A stretch of 64,000 nt of DNA from Thalassotalea sp. G2M2-11 (lineage in GTDB: Bacteria > Pseudomonadota > Gammaproteobacteria > Enterobacterales > Alteromonadaceae). The stretch spans positions 1 to 64,000 of the forward strand of contig NZ_JADNYL010000003.1 in NCBI RefSeq assembly GCF_017168195.1. Reading direction: 5' to 3'. Numbering within the stretch: position 1 is the first letter of the stretch; every line of letters starts with the position of its first letter. Below the pieces are notes generated by a model. It made no database searches and had not been told where the DNA came from. It worked only from the letters and a program-made list of their open reading frames with translations. Of this stretch, positions 35,079 to 44,892 are shown in pieces. The position numbers and the translations under genes are program-made.

Positions 35079-35840
35079 GTGACCGAATCAGCATTGCAAG
35101 CGGACGAGCAATTAACTGTGCCACAGCATGTTGCCATTATTATGGATGGTAATGGACGTTGGGCTCAACAACGCGGTAAAACTCGTGTGGTTGGTCATAA
35201 AAATGGTGTTGAGTCGGTTCGAGCTGTTGTTGCTACTGCACGTAAATTGGGCGTAAAAGCGCTCACGCTTTTTGCTTTTAGTAGTGAAAACTGGCAGCGA
35301 CCTGAGCAAGAAGTTAGTGTGTTGATGGATCTTTTTATGTTTGTTTTGACGAAGGAAGTCAAAAAATTACATAAAAATAATATTCGATTTCAAGTGATTG
35401 GTGATATTTCACGTTTTTCTGATAAGTTACGTCAGAAAATTGATGACGCACAAACACTAACGGCTAATAACGATGCTATGGTATTGTCTGTTGCGGCCAA
35501 TTATGGTGGACGCTGGGATATTGCCAATGCCGCCAAAAAAGTTGCTGAGCAGGTTCAACAAAACCAGCTGACGTTGGATGAAATTAATGAGCATACGCTA
35601 GATCAATACACCAGTTTGACAGATTTACCCGATTTAGATTTGTTGATAAGAACGGGTGGTGATTACCGCATCAGTAACTTTTTATTATGGCAAGCAGCTT
35701 ATGCTGAGTTTTATTTCACGGAAGAATTATGGCCTGACTTTAAAGAGCAAGCTTTTGAAAAAGCTATTGCAAGTTTTGATCAACGAGAACGCAGGTTTGG
35801 TCAAACAAGCGAGCAAGTTAACGCAACAACTGATAAATAA
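35079..35840 (+). CDS. uppS: Undecaprenyl diphosphate synthase
   Basis: A 253-residue cis-prenyltransferase that condenses eight isopentenyl diphosphates onto farnesyl diphosphate, making the lipid carrier for peptidoglycan and O-antigen. The catalytic Asp lies in [27 protein letters not shown] and [27 protein letters not shown] are family signatures. I place the start at GTG 35079, with GGAGAG five bases upstream, giving exactly the E. coli length. A longer frame from TTG 35025 begins inside the loop of the frr terminator and is rejected. cdsA begins 27 bases downstream. Confidence 0.97.
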   Translation: MTESALQADEQLTVPQHVAIIMDGNGRWAQQRGKTRVVGHKNGVESVRAVVATARKLGVKALTLFAFSSENWQRPEQEVSVLMDLFMFVLTKEVKKLHKNNIRFQVIGDISRFSDKLRQKIDDAQTLTANNDAMVLSVAANYGGRWDIANAAKKVAEQVQQNQLTLDEINEHTLDQYTSLTDLPDLDLLIRTGGDYRISNFLLWQAAYAEFYFTEELWPDFKEQAFEKAIASFDQRERRFGQTSEQVNATTDK

Positions 35841-35867
35841 AAACTAGAAAATATAAAGGGTTATCGT

Positions 35868-36737
35868 TTGTTATTACAACGCATTATTACAGCACTATTA
35901 TTAGCGCCATTAGCAATTGCCGCGATATTTTATATGTCGCTCGACAACTTCTCGATTTTTATTTTGGTGATAATGGCCATCGGTGCATGGGAGTGGGGGC
36001 CTTTGATGGGCTTTAAAAATAAGCGCAGGCGATTAGCCTTCGTTGCCACCACTATCTTTCTTATTTCTGCGCTTTGGTATACTTTTCCGCTCACTTCTCT
36101 CTGGTCTTCAACGGCTCAATTACAACAAACAGTACAGTATATTTTATGGATTGCGGTTATTTGGTGGCTTGTTTCTGCCACTCTTACGTTTTTATACCCA
36201 CGATGTAGTAGCTTTTGGTCTAGTCACCGTTCCGTGCGGGGTATATTTGGTTGGTTAACGCTTGTACCAACTTGGCTTGCATTTGTCGTATTAAGATCTA
36301 GTGAATATCATGTCGACACATACCATGGTGCGCAACTGATCATGTTCTTATTTTTAATGGTTTGGAGCGCCGATATAGGGGCTTATTTTGTTGGGAAATC
36401 AGTGGGTAAAAGAAAATTAATGCCAAATGTTAGCCCAGGTAAAACTATGGAAGGCTATATTGGTGGTGTAGTGTTTGCCTGTATCTTAGTGTCTGTTGCT
36501 GGTTATCTCTTGGCTTGGCAGTCATCGCAAGTGTTATTAGCATTAGCCGTAACAGCATTAATCACAACCATTTCGGTACTTGGTGATTTAAATGAAAGTA
36601 TGTTTAAGCGACAAGCCGGTATTAAAGACAGTGGCGCAATATTACCTGGGCATGGCGGGGTATTAGATCGCATTGACAGCTTAACAGCTACAGCACCGAT
36701 ATTTGCCCTCTGTTACGCTTACCTCGGCTGGCATTAG
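35868..36737 (+). CDS. cdsA: Phosphatidate cytidylyltransferase (CDP-diglyceride synthase)
   Basis: A 289-residue inner-membrane enzyme making CDP-diacylglycerol from phosphatidate and CTP, the branch point of phospholipid synthesis. About eight membrane helices are visible. The C-terminal signature is present in full: [20 protein letters not shown] followed by GVLDRIDS, and [14 protein letters not shown] lies upstream. The start is TTG at 35868, with AAAGGG seven bases before it, and no in-frame ATG gives a better fit. dxr starts 10 bases after the stop, so the two genes are tightly coupled. Confidence 0.97.
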   Translation: MLLQRIITALLLAPLAIAAIFYMSLDNFSIFILVIMAIGAWEWGPLMGFKNKRRRLAFVATTIFLISALWYTFPLTSLWSSTAQLQQTVQYILWIAVIWWLVSATLTFLYPRCSSFWSSHRSVRGIFGWLTLVPTWLAFVVLRSSEYHVDTYHGAQLIMFLFLMVWSADIGAYFVGKSVGKRKLMPNVSPGKTMEGYIGGVVFACILVSVAGYLLAWQSSQVLLALAVTALITTISVLGDLNESMFKRQAGIKDSGAILPGHGGVLDRIDSLTATAPIFALCYAYLGWH

Positions 36738-36747
36738 AGGATTATTC

Positions 36748-37971
36748 ATGCAGCCACGTCAGCTATGCATTTTAGGTTCGACGGGATCTATTGGTGAAAG
36801 CACCTTAGATGTTGTCAATCGTCATCCGGACAAATTTGTTGTCCATTCACTGTCGGCAAACGCTAGTGTCGATAAAATGTTACAACAGTGCCTGACTTTT
36901 CGTCCTCAACAAGTGGTCATGGTTGATGCTAAAGCAGCGTCAGAACTCTCGCAGCAATTGCTCGCTCATGAGTTAAGTGAAATAACCGTCCTTTCTGGCG
37001 AGAGTGCGTTGATCACCATTGCAGAAAGTGAGCAAATTGATACGGTGATGGCCGCAATTGTTGGCGCATCAGGCTTATTACCGACGTTAGCCGCGGTGAA
37101 AAAAGGCAAGCGAGTGTTACTTGCTAACAAAGAAGCATTAGTCACCTCGGGTCAAATATTTATTGATGCCGTAAAAGCATCTGGCGCAGAGTTATTGCCG
37201 ATTGACAGTGAGCACAATGCCATTTTTCAGTGTTTGCCTATGATGAGCCAGCAGCATGTTGGCGCTTGTCAGTTAGCAGATAATGGTATTAGTAAAATAT
37301 TACTCACTGGCTCAGGAGGCCCATTTCGTACAACTCCTATAGAAGAATTAGCTCAGGTGACCCCTGAGCAAGCTTGTGCTCATCCTAATTGGGACATGGG
37401 ACGAAAAATTTCAGTGGATTCAGCCACCATGATGAACAAAGGCTTAGAATTTATTGAAGCTAGGTGGTTGTTTGATGTTGCTCCTGAAGATATTCAAGTG
37501 GTATTGCATCCGCAAAGTACCATACATTCTATGGTGCAATATCGAGATGGTTCAGTATTGGCGCAAATGGGTAACCCCGATATGCGTACACCGATTGCAC
37601 ATGCGTTGGCTTTTCCTGAACGAATTGATGCTGGCGTGCCGCCGTTAGATTTTTTTACCACTCCATCATTTGATTTTGAGCAAGCGGATTATCAACGTTA
37701 CCCCAATTTACAATTAGCGATTGAGGCTTGTAAACAAGGTCAGGCTGCGTGCACAGCACTTAATGCTGCTAATGAAATCGCGGTTGATGGCTTTTTGAAC
37801 AATAAAATTAAATTTACCGATATTTTTAAAATAAATGAAACTTCTGTGAAAAAATTTGTCTCAGAAAGGGTAGTGAATATCGATGATGTGATGGTACTGG
37901 ATCGTTCGGTTCGAGAATTTGCTCAATTATTAGTGGATGAGTTAACTATGACTAATGTAAAGGTGAAGTAA
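36748..37971 (+). CDS. dxr: 1-deoxy-D-xylulose 5-phosphate reductoisomerase
   Basis: A 407-residue enzyme converting DXP to methylerythritol phosphate with NADPH, the first committed step of isoprenoid synthesis by the MEP route. The nucleotide motif [14 protein letters not shown] is at the N-terminus. The metal and substrate residues lie in [13 protein letters not shown], and the flexible loop region [23 protein letters not shown] is clear. The start is ATG 36748 (GAGGA upstream); an in-frame start 45 bases earlier overlaps cdsA and is not needed. It sits upstream of rseP with a 4-base gap. Confidence 0.98.
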   Translation: MQPRQLCILGSTGSIGESTLDVVNRHPDKFVVHSLSANASVDKMLQQCLTFRPQQVVMVDAKAASELSQQLLAHELSEITVLSGESALITIAESEQIDTVMAAIVGASGLLPTLAAVKKGKRVLLANKEALVTSGQIFIDAVKASGAELLPIDSEHNAIFQCLPMMSQQHVGACQLADNGISKILLTGSGGPFRTTPIEELAQVTPEQACAHPNWDMGRKISVDSATMMNKGLEFIEARWLFDVAPEDIQVVLHPQSTIHSMVQYRDGSVLAQMGNPDMRTPIAHALAFPERIDAGVPPLDFFTTPSFDFEQADYQRYPNLQLAIEACKQGQAACTALNAANEIAVDGFLNNKIKFTDIFKINETSVKKFVSERVVNIDDVMVLDRSVREFAQLLVDELTMTNVKVK

Positions 37972-37975
37972 TCTA

Positions 37976-39331
37976 GTGTTTGAGTTTGTATGGAATTTGG
38001 TTTCCTTTATTGTTGCATTAGGTATTTTAATCACTGTGCATGAATATGGTCATTTTTGGGTGGCTCGAAAAAACAAGGTTAAGGTACAGCGTTTCTCCAT
38101 TGGTTTTGGTACCCCCATTTGGCGCAAAATCGATAAACATGGTACTGAATTTGTGATTGCGCTTATTCCTTTAGGTGGCTACGTAAAGATGCTCGATGAA
38201 CGTGTCGATGATGTTGCCCCACAGGATGCAGATAAAACGTTTAATAGTAAAAGTGTTTATCAACGAATTGCTATTATCGCGGCAGGTCCTGGTGCTAATT
38301 TTCTTTTCGCTATTTTTGCCTTTTATCTGATGTTTTTATTAGGTGTACCGAGCGTAAAGCCTATTGTTGGTGAAGTTGTGCCTCAGTCGATAGCCGCTAA
38401 AGCACAAATAACTCCTAACAGTGAAATTATTTCAGTTGCCGATAGAGAGACTCATGATTGGTCCGCGGTAAATTTGGCATTAGTGAGTCAAATAGGCGAA
38501 GAGCAAATAACGATTCAAACAAGAAAGCCTGACAGTGTTTCGTTACGCGAACATCAGTTAAATACTGAACACTGGGATTTTTCACCAGAAAAAGCATCTG
38601 CGATAGAAAGTTTGGGCTTAGCGCCATTTAGACCACAAGTTTATAACGAAGTCATGGTGGTCGCTAAAGGCAGTCCAGCAGAAGCTGCTGGCTTGCAGGT
38701 CGGTGATATTCCTTTAACGGTTGCCGAACAACCCGTCAATGGTGATTGGCAAACGTTTACTGGCTTAATAAAGCAATACCCAGGGCAACAAGTGGCTGTA
38801 GAGGTTAAACGTGCTGGAGAGCGCTTAACTTTAGCGGTTACTCCAAAATTAATTGAGCGAGACAATCAATCCATTGGTTATCTTGGTGTGGCAGCAAAAT
38901 CAGCACCATATCCAGAAGCGTATCGCGTTGAATTATCTTATGGTGTGGTTGACGCTATAGGTGAAAGCGTTGCCAAAACATGGCAATTAGTGACGTTAAG
39001 TTTTGATATGATAGGTAAGTTGATTACTGGTGACGTATCAGTTAAAAACTTGAGTGGTCCTATCTCTATTGCACAAGGAGCAGGTGATCATGCCGGATAT
39101 GGTTTTGTTTACTTTTTAGGTTTTTTAGCATTAATTAGCATTAATTTAGGTATTATTAATATTTTACCTATTCCAGTACTTGATGGCGGGCATTTAGTTT
39201 ATTACCTTATAGAACTTTTTACCGGTCGACCTGTGCCTGAAAAAATACAAGAAATCGGTTTTAAATTTGGTACACTAGCGCTTTTAGGGCTAATGAGTAT
39301 CGCTTTGTTTAACGATTTATCGCGATTATAA
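37976..39331 (+). CDS. rseP: RseP site-2 intramembrane zinc protease
   Basis: A 451-residue inner-membrane metalloprotease (family M50) that cleaves RseA to release sigma-E and clears signal-peptide remnants. The zinc site HEYGH (His22, Glu23, His26) is in the first helix, and the third ligand region NILPIPVLDGGHL is near the end. Two tandem PDZ domains occupy about 110-300 (one with GSPAEAAGLQVGD). The length matches E. coli (450). The start is GTG at 37976, four bases after the dxr stop, with an AAGGTGAAG ribosome site. Its position before bamA fits its envelope-stress role. Confidence 0.97.
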   Translation: MFEFVWNLVSFIVALGILITVHEYGHFWVARKNKVKVQRFSIGFGTPIWRKIDKHGTEFVIALIPLGGYVKMLDERVDDVAPQDADKTFNSKSVYQRIAIIAAGPGANFLFAIFAFYLMFLLGVPSVKPIVGEVVPQSIAAKAQITPNSEIISVADRETHDWSAVNLALVSQIGEEQITIQTRKPDSVSLREHQLNTEHWDFSPEKASAIESLGLAPFRPQVYNEVMVVAKGSPAEAAGLQVGDIPLTVAEQPVNGDWQTFTGLIKQYPGQQVAVEVKRAGERLTLAVTPKLIERDNQSIGYLGVAAKSAPYPEAYRVELSYGVVDAIGESVAKTWQLVTLSFDMIGKLITGDVSVKNLSGPISIAQGAGDHAGYGFVYFLGFLALISINLGIINILPIPVLDGGHLVYYLIELFTGRPVPEKIQEIGFKFGTLALLGLMSIALFNDLSRL

Positions 39332-39360
39332 ATAAGAAGAAGTAGTTAAGTTAAATTTTT

Positions 39361-41829
39361 ATGATGATTAAAAAAATTGCCCTAGCGGTATTATTAGGTG
39401 CTTTAGGCACTACTGCTCAAGCGGCAGAAGAATTCCAAGTTGAAGATATACAAGTTAAAGGCTTACAGCGTGTGGCGTTGGGAGCAGCTTTAACTCATAT
39501 TCCTTTTAACGTAGGAGATACACTCAACGACTTTCGTATTTCACAATCAATTAAAGCCTTGTATAAATCAGGTCACTTTAATGATATTGCGGTATTTCGA
39601 GATGGTAAACGTATTATCTTTAAAGTACGTGAGCGGGAAACCATCAGTGAAATTACCTTTGAAGGTAACAGTGACTTAAAAGAAGAGCAGTTAATTGAAA
39701 GTCTTGATGGCAGTGATATCCGGGTAGGTGAAACCTTAGATAAAACCGTGATTTCTGGCTTGGAAGTTGGCTTAGAAGATTTTTACCATAGTGTTGGTAA
39801 ATATAATGCTGACGTCAAAGCGGAAATTACCCATCTACCGCGCAACCGAGTTAACTTAAAATTTGTCTTCTCTGAAGGTGATGCTGCTGCTATTCAACAA
39901 ATTAACATTGTGGGTAATGAAGTATTTTCAGATGAAGAATTGCTCGATAAAGCAGAGTTAACCTTTGATTCTCCTTGGTGGGATTTTATGGCGCAAGATC
40001 GCTATCAAAAGCAAACCTTACAAGGGGACATGGAAACCATTGAAAGTTACTATTTAGACCGCGGCTATTTGCAATATAAGGTGGACTCTACTCAAGTGTC
40101 GATGACACCGGATAAAAAAGCGGTTTATATTACCTTAAATGTGACTGAAGGTGAGCAATACACTGTTAGTGAAGTCGATTTTGTCGGTAATATGGCTGGT
40201 TTTGAAAAAACCATACGAGCTATTAACCCGCTTAGTGCTGATAAACTTTATAATGGTGCCGAAGTTACTTATACCGAAGAAACTATCAGTCGATTTTTAG
40301 GGCGCTTTGGTTATGCTTACCCGAAAGTGACTACTATCCCTGAAATAAATGAAGAAGATAAAACCGTAAAGTTAACCATTTCGGTTGATCCTGGTAAACG
40401 CGTTTATGTGAATCGCATTAACTTTAAAGGTAACCATGTTACGGCAGACAGAGTCTTGCGTCGTGAAATGCGTCAAATGGAAGGTGCCTGGTTATCAAAC
40501 AGCTTAGTGGAAGGCTCAAAAGCCTGGTTACAACGACTGCCTTATATGGAAGAAGTCGAATTTGAAACCATCCAGTTACCAGAAGAAGAAGATCTCGTTG
40601 ATGTTGAATTTACCGTCAAAGAGCAGCCATCGGGCTCATTTACTGCAGGTATTGGTTACGGTTCAGCAACTAAGTTGAGCTTAAACGCCGGTATTCAGCA
40701 AAATAACTTTTTAGGAACGGGGAATCGATTATCGCTTAATGTTAATACTATCAGTTACTCACGTAGTATTAATATGTCTTATACCGACCCATACTTTACC
40801 GTTGACGCCATATCATTGGGTGGTCAGTTATTTTACAATGAGTTCGATGCAGGTAGCGCAAACTTAGTAGAATACAACAATAAAACCTACGGTGTAGGGG
40901 TCAACTTTGGTTTCCCGATTAATGAATATGTCCGCCTTAACTTTGGTGTTGGCTATAAACATAACGGCATTACCCGATTACAAACTTATGAGCAAATTCA
41001 AAGCTTTTATGAGCTGTATTCTGATCCCAATGATCCTGATGCTGGCTTAGAGTTTGAGAACTTTGATATCTCAGCTGCGATTTCACGTTCAACATTAAAC
41101 CGTGGTACATTCCCTACCGCAGGTTCATCGCAGTCTTTGTCGTATAAAATGACCACGCCTAATTCGGATACTAACTATTTTAAAGTTAATTTAGACACGA
41201 AATGGTATTTCCCTATTGCTCGTGGTTGGAGTTTTAAAACTAGCCTTCAAGTGGGCTATGGTAACGGTTATGATACCATTAATGGTAATGATCAAATGTT
41301 ACCATTTTGGGAGAACTTTAGAGCGGGTGGTGGTTCAGATACCTTACGTGGTTTTGAAACCAATATTGTTGGTCCACGAGCTATCTTTAGATACCCGACC
41401 AAAATACCGGGTACTCCTGATCCATTGGGTGGCTCAGGTTGCTGTTTAGGGCCTGATCATGATGTGGTGAATTCATCTCGCCGCTCCGTGGGTGGTAATG
41501 CCATCGCTTTAGCGGGTCTTGAATTAATTATGCCAACGCCATTTTTGGATGAAGGTTATGCCAACAGCGTTCGTACTAGTTTATTTGTTGATGCGGGTAA
41601 CGTATGGAATACTGAATTTAATATGGATGATTATCGAGATTTAGCACCAAAAGAATTTGCTAAAATTGACGATTATTCTGATGTGGGTCGATATCGAGTA
41701 TCGGGAGGATTATCTATCCAATGGCTATCGCCAATGGGACCAATGATCTTTAGTTTTGCTAAAGCTATTAAAGAAGAAGAAGGTGATGACACTAAATTCT
41801 TCAACTTTAATATCGGTAAAACCTTTTAA
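39361..41829 (+). CDS. bamA: BamA outer-membrane protein assembly factor
   Basis: An 822-residue Omp85 protein, the central component of the BAM complex that folds beta-barrel proteins into the outer membrane. A signal peptide (ending AQAAE) is followed by five POTRA domains (about 25-425) and a 16-strand barrel. The conserved L6 motif LRGF (about 662-665) and the terminal Phe (NIGKTF) are present. A Cys pair in GGSGCCLGPD lies in an extracellular loop. Two ATGs are adjacent (39361, 39364). It follows rseP by 29 bases and precedes the chaperone skp, the usual order. Confidence 0.98.
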   Translation: MMIKKIALAVLLGALGTTAQAAEEFQVEDIQVKGLQRVALGAALTHIPFNVGDTLNDFRISQSIKALYKSGHFNDIAVFRDGKRIIFKVRERETISEITFEGNSDLKEEQLIESLDGSDIRVGETLDKTVISGLEVGLEDFYHSVGKYNADVKAEITHLPRNRVNLKFVFSEGDAAAIQQINIVGNEVFSDEELLDKAELTFDSPWWDFMAQDRYQKQTLQGDMETIESYYLDRGYLQYKVDSTQVSMTPDKKAVYITLNVTEGEQYTVSEVDFVGNMAGFEKTIRAINPLSADKLYNGAEVTYTEETISRFLGRFGYAYPKVTTIPEINEEDKTVKLTISVDPGKRVYVNRINFKGNHVTADRVLRREMRQMEGAWLSNSLVEGSKAWLQRLPYMEEVEFETIQLPEEEDLVDVEFTVKEQPSGSFTAGIGYGSATKLSLNAGIQQNNFLGTGNRLSLNVNTISYSRSINMSYTDPYFTVDAISLGGQLFYNEFDAGSANLVEYNNKTYGVGVNFGFPINEYVRLNFGVGYKHNGITRLQTYEQIQSFYELYSDPNDPDAGLEFENFDISAAISRSTLNRGTFPTAGSSQSLSYKMTTPNSDTNYFKVNLDTKWYFPIARGWSFKTSLQVGYGNGYDTINGNDQMLPFWENFRAGGGSDTLRGFETNIVGPRAIFRYPTKIPGTPDPLGGSGCCLGPDHDVVNSSRRSVGGNAIALAGLELIMPTPFLDEGYANSVRTSLFVDAGNVWNTEFNMDDYRDLAPKEFAKIDDYSDVGRYRVSGGLSIQWLSPMGPMIFSFAKAIKEEEGDDTKFFNFNIGKTF

Positions 41830-41893
41830 TTGGCAGAGCTATCCCAATATCAATACAATAACGAAAAGAATATCTATTAGTTAGGAGAAGAAA

Positions 41894-42409
41894 TTGAAAA
41901 AGTTATTTAAATCAATTGCGCTAGCAACTGTAGCCTCTGGAGCATTATTATCAAGCGCAGCTATGTCAGCTGAGCAAAAAATTGCTGTGGTAAACTTTCA
42001 AGAAGTCATGGGTAAAATTCCTCAAACTGCAGCGATAAGACAAAAGCTAGAAGCTGAGTTTAAAGATCAACAAGCTGAATTAGCCCAACTTGAAAAAGAT
42101 ATTAAGTATTATCAAGAAAAGAAAACACGTGATTCTTCTTTGATGAATGAAAAGCAAATTGAAGAGTTAGACAAAAAAATTGCTGACATGTATCAAAGTT
42201 ATCAAACAAAAGGCAAAGCGTTACAACAACAAGCCGGCACACGTCAGAATGAAGAAACTAATAAGATCATTGCTTTGGTTCGTCAAGCGATCGATAGCAT
42301 TGCAGCAAAAGGCAAATATGACTTAGTCATCGAGCAAAAAGCCGTGGTTTTTTCAAAACCAGATGCTAGCATTACTGACCAAGTTGTCGAGAAAGTAAGT
42401 AAACTATAA
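41894..42409 (+). CDS. skp: Periplasmic chaperone Skp/OmpH
   Basis: A 171-residue periplasmic chaperone that carries unfolded outer-membrane proteins to BAM. It has a signal peptide (ending AAMSAE), a short beta core (IAVVNFQEVM and YDLVIEQKAVVFS), and long charged helical arms (about 50-125) that form the trimeric tentacles. The start is TTG at 41894, with AGGAGAAG just upstream; no ATG fits the signal peptide. It follows bamA and is ended by a hairpin with a T-run, so lpxD downstream probably needs its own promoter. Confidence 0.95.
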   Translation: MKKLFKSIALATVASGALLSSAAMSAEQKIAVVNFQEVMGKIPQTAAIRQKLEAEFKDQQAELAQLEKDIKYYQEKKTRDSSLMNEKQIEELDKKIADMYQSYQTKGKALQQQAGTRQNEETNKIIALVRQAIDSIAAKGKYDLVIEQKAVVFSKPDASITDQVVEKVSKL

Positions 42410-42463
42410 GCTAAGTATCCTATTACTCAACGTAGTATGGTGCATGGCAGATGTGTTAATAAT

Positions 42464-42498
42464 AAAGATACGTTATTTGTGTAAATAACGTGTCTTTT
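42464..42498 (+). terminator. Terminator after skp
   Basis: AAAGATACGTTATTT (42464-42478) pairs with AAATAACGTGTCTTT (42483-42497), one G-U pair, loop GTGT, with T residues at the 3' side. Confidence 0.8.
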
Positions 42499-42575
42499 TA
42501 TTTTGGGTTACCTTATTAATAGCCTAAACTACAAATAAGTTAGCGCGTATTAATTCCTATGAAAGTAAATCACTT

Positions 42576-43613
42576 ATGAGTTATACACTTTGTGAAATTG
42601 CCGAGAAAATTGGTGCAACCGTTAAAGGCGATGAAACTGTTTCGGTTACAAGTCTAGCAACCTTATTAAATGCTTCTGCTGGGCAAATTGCGTTTTTATC
42701 AAATGCTAAATATCGTCAGCAACTGTCTGAAACAAAAGCGAGTGCGGTGATTGTTGCACCTGATTGCCTAGATGATTGTCCAACCAATGCTTTAGTTATG
42801 GACAACCCTTATATGGGGTATGCTTTGGTAGCACAACTGCTTGATAGCACACCTAGAACATCGGCAAGTATCCACGCTAGTGCTGTGATCGACCCGAGTG
42901 CCGAGATCGCTGATGGTGTCACGGTTGGCGCTAATGCGGTGATAGAAGCTGAAGTGAAGCTCGCTAAAAATGTTTCTATTGGTGCCGGCTGTTTTATTGG
43001 TAAAGGTGCTGAAATTGGTGAAAATACGGCGTTATGGGCTAATGTCAGTATTTATCATGAAGTGAGAATTGGCTGTGATTGTTTGATCCAATCAAATACT
43101 GTTATTGGTTCAGATGGTTTTGGTTATGCGAATCAGCAAGGTAACTGGATAAAAATCCCCCAGTTAGGCTCCGTTGTTATTGGTGATCGTGTCGAAATTG
43201 GTGCTAGTACTACCATAGATCGCGGCGCATTAGATAATACTGAAATCCATGATGGGGTGATTTTAGATAACCAAATACAAATTGCACATAATGTTGTGAT
43301 CGGTGAAAATACAGCTATGGCTGCATGCAGTGTTATCGCGGGCAGCACAGAGATTGGTAAAAACTGTACTATTGCCGGTATGGTAGGTATTAATGGTCAT
43401 ATCAAGGTGACCGATAACTGTGTCTTTACCGGCTTTGCTATGGTGACAAAAAATATCACAGAAGGTGGTGTATATTCTTCTGGTTTACCGGCACAAACGA
43501 ATAAAGAGTGGCAGAAAACCAATGCCAGAATTCGTAAATTAGATGTAACTAATAAAAAAATTAAAGCTTTAGAACAAGAAATATTAACATTAAAAGCTAA
43601 CGCAACTAGCTAA
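42576..43613 (+). CDS. lpxD: UDP-3-O-acyl-glucosamine N-acyltransferase
   Basis: A 345-residue left-handed beta-helix acyltransferase that adds the second (N-linked) hydroxyacyl chain in lipid A synthesis. An N-terminal uridine-binding domain (to about 100) precedes the hexapeptide repeats (for example IGAGCFIGKGAEIGEN). The catalytic His lies in IQIAHNVVIGENTAM, and GSDGFGYAN is a family signature. A C-terminal helix (about 315-345) completes the trimer. The ATG at 42576 has no strong ribosome site. It begins the lpxD-fabZ-lpxA-lpxB-rnhB-dnaE run after the skp terminator. Confidence 0.97.
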   Translation: MSYTLCEIAEKIGATVKGDETVSVTSLATLLNASAGQIAFLSNAKYRQQLSETKASAVIVAPDCLDDCPTNALVMDNPYMGYALVAQLLDSTPRTSASIHASAVIDPSAEIADGVTVGANAVIEAEVKLAKNVSIGAGCFIGKGAEIGENTALWANVSIYHEVRIGCDCLIQSNTVIGSDGFGYANQQGNWIKIPQLGSVVIGDRVEIGASTTIDRGALDNTEIHDGVILDNQIQIAHNVVIGENTAMAACSVIAGSTEIGKNCTIAGMVGINGHIKVTDNCVFTGFAMVTKNITEGGVYSSGLPAQTNKEWQKTNARIRKLDVTNKKIKALEQEILTLKANATS

Positions 43614-43647
43614 TAACTAGTTATTTAGTCATTAAAAGGACAGTGTT

Positions 43648-44100
43648 TTGGACGCGCAAAAAAACACCATTGATGTACAAGAAATACAAAAAATCATTCC
43701 TCACCGTTATCCAATGCTTTTGGTCGACAGAGTACTCGACTATGAAGTAGGTAAAACGTTACACGCGATAAAAAATGTCAGCTTCAATGAACCTGTATTT
43801 ACAGGGCATTTTCCTGATTTGGCAATTTTTCCTGGTGTGATGATCTTAGAAGCTTTAGCACAAGCAACTGGAATTTTAGGGTTTAAATCAGCGGAAAGTA
43901 GAGAGGAAAATGAAATGTACCTTTTTGCTTCTATTGATAATGCGAAGTTTAAACAGCCTGTAGTACCGGGTGATACCATGCATTTACACGTTGAGTTTAT
44001 TAAAGAGCGACGTGGAATGTGGAAATTCTATGGTGAAGCAAAAGTAGACGGTAAAGTGGTTTGCTCTGCTGATCTTATGTGTGCACGTCGTAAGTTATAG
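43648..44100 (+). CDS. fabZ: (3R)-hydroxyacyl-ACP dehydratase FabZ
   Basis: A 150-residue hot-dog-fold dehydratase of fatty-acid elongation. The catalytic His is in [13 protein letters not shown] and the Glu in [26 protein letters not shown] at the N-terminus and [12 protein letters not shown] are standard. The start is TTG at 43648, with AAGGA upstream. It is placed between lpxD and lpxA as in E. coli, where it balances hydroxyacyl-ACP use between phospholipid and lipid A. Confidence 0.97.
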   Translation: MDAQKNTIDVQEIQKIIPHRYPMLLVDRVLDYEVGKTLHAIKNVSFNEPVFTGHFPDLAIFPGVMILEALAQATGILGFKSAESREENEMYLFASIDNAKFKQPVVPGDTMHLHVEFIKERRGMWKFYGEAKVDGKVVCSADLMCARRKL

Positions 44101-44121
44101 TAAATTTAGGAGTAGTATCCT

Positions 44122-44892
44122 TTGATTCATTCACAAGCAATAATCGAAGAAGGGGCGAAGATAGGCAATAATGTCTCTATTGGCCCGTGGACATATATAA
44201 GTAAAGATGTCGTCATCGGGGATGATTGCACTATTAGCGCCAATGTTGTGATTAATGGTCCTACTACTATAGGTAAAGGTAATCGAATTTTTCAATTTGC
44301 TTCCATTGGTGAAGATTGCCAAGATCTAAAATACAACGGCGAGCCTACCCAGTTAGTTATTGGTGACAACAATATTTTTCGTGAATGTTGCACCATTCAT
44401 CGCGGTACCATTCAAGATCAAGGTATTACGCAAATTGGTAGTAATAATTTGTTTATGGCGTATTCTCATGTCGCGCATGATTGCGTGGTAGGCAATAATT
44501 GCATTCTCGCCAATAGTGTTTCAATCGCGGGTCATGTTCATGTTGGTGATTATGCTATCTTAGGGGGCATGAGTGGTGTCCATCAATTTTGTCACATTGG
44601 TGCACATAGTTTTGTTGCCGCTACATCTTTAGTCTTAAAAGATATTCCGCCTTATGTCATGGCATCAGGTAATGCAGCAAAACCTTTTGGTTTAAATTCA
44701 GAAGGGCTGAAACGCCGAGGCTTCACTGCAGAAACTATTCGGACAATTAAGCAGGCTTATCGTAAGGTTTACCGTCAAGGATTAACGCTTGAACAAGCGT
44801 TAGAAGACATCGCTGAAAATATTGAATCTAGTGACGAGATTACCTTATTCACTGAATTTATTGCCTCATCGAATCGCGGTATTATTCGTTAG
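44122..44892 (+). CDS. lpxA: UDP-N-acetylglucosamine acyltransferase
   Basis: A 256-residue beta-helix enzyme performing the first step of lipid A synthesis, O-acylation of UDP-GlcNAc. Hexapeptide repeats fill the first 185 residues; the catalytic His is in MAYSHVAHDCVVGNN, and the ruler/substrate region GGMSGVHQFCHIGAHSFV is clear, followed by the helical C-terminus with GLNSEGLKRRGF. The start is TTG at 44122, with AGGAG upstream. The stop codon abuts the lpxB start with no gap, so the two are translationally coupled. Confidence 0.97.
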   Translation: MIHSQAIIEEGAKIGNNVSIGPWTYISKDVVIGDDCTISANVVINGPTTIGKGNRIFQFASIGEDCQDLKYNGEPTQLVIGDNNIFRECCTIHRGTIQDQGITQIGSNNLFMAYSHVAHDCVVGNNCILANSVSIAGHVHVGDYAILGGMSGVHQFCHIGAHSFVAATSLVLKDIPPYVMASGNAAKPFGLNSEGLKRRGFTAETIRTIKQAYRKVYRQGLTLEQALEDIAENIESSDEITLFTEFIASSNRGIIR

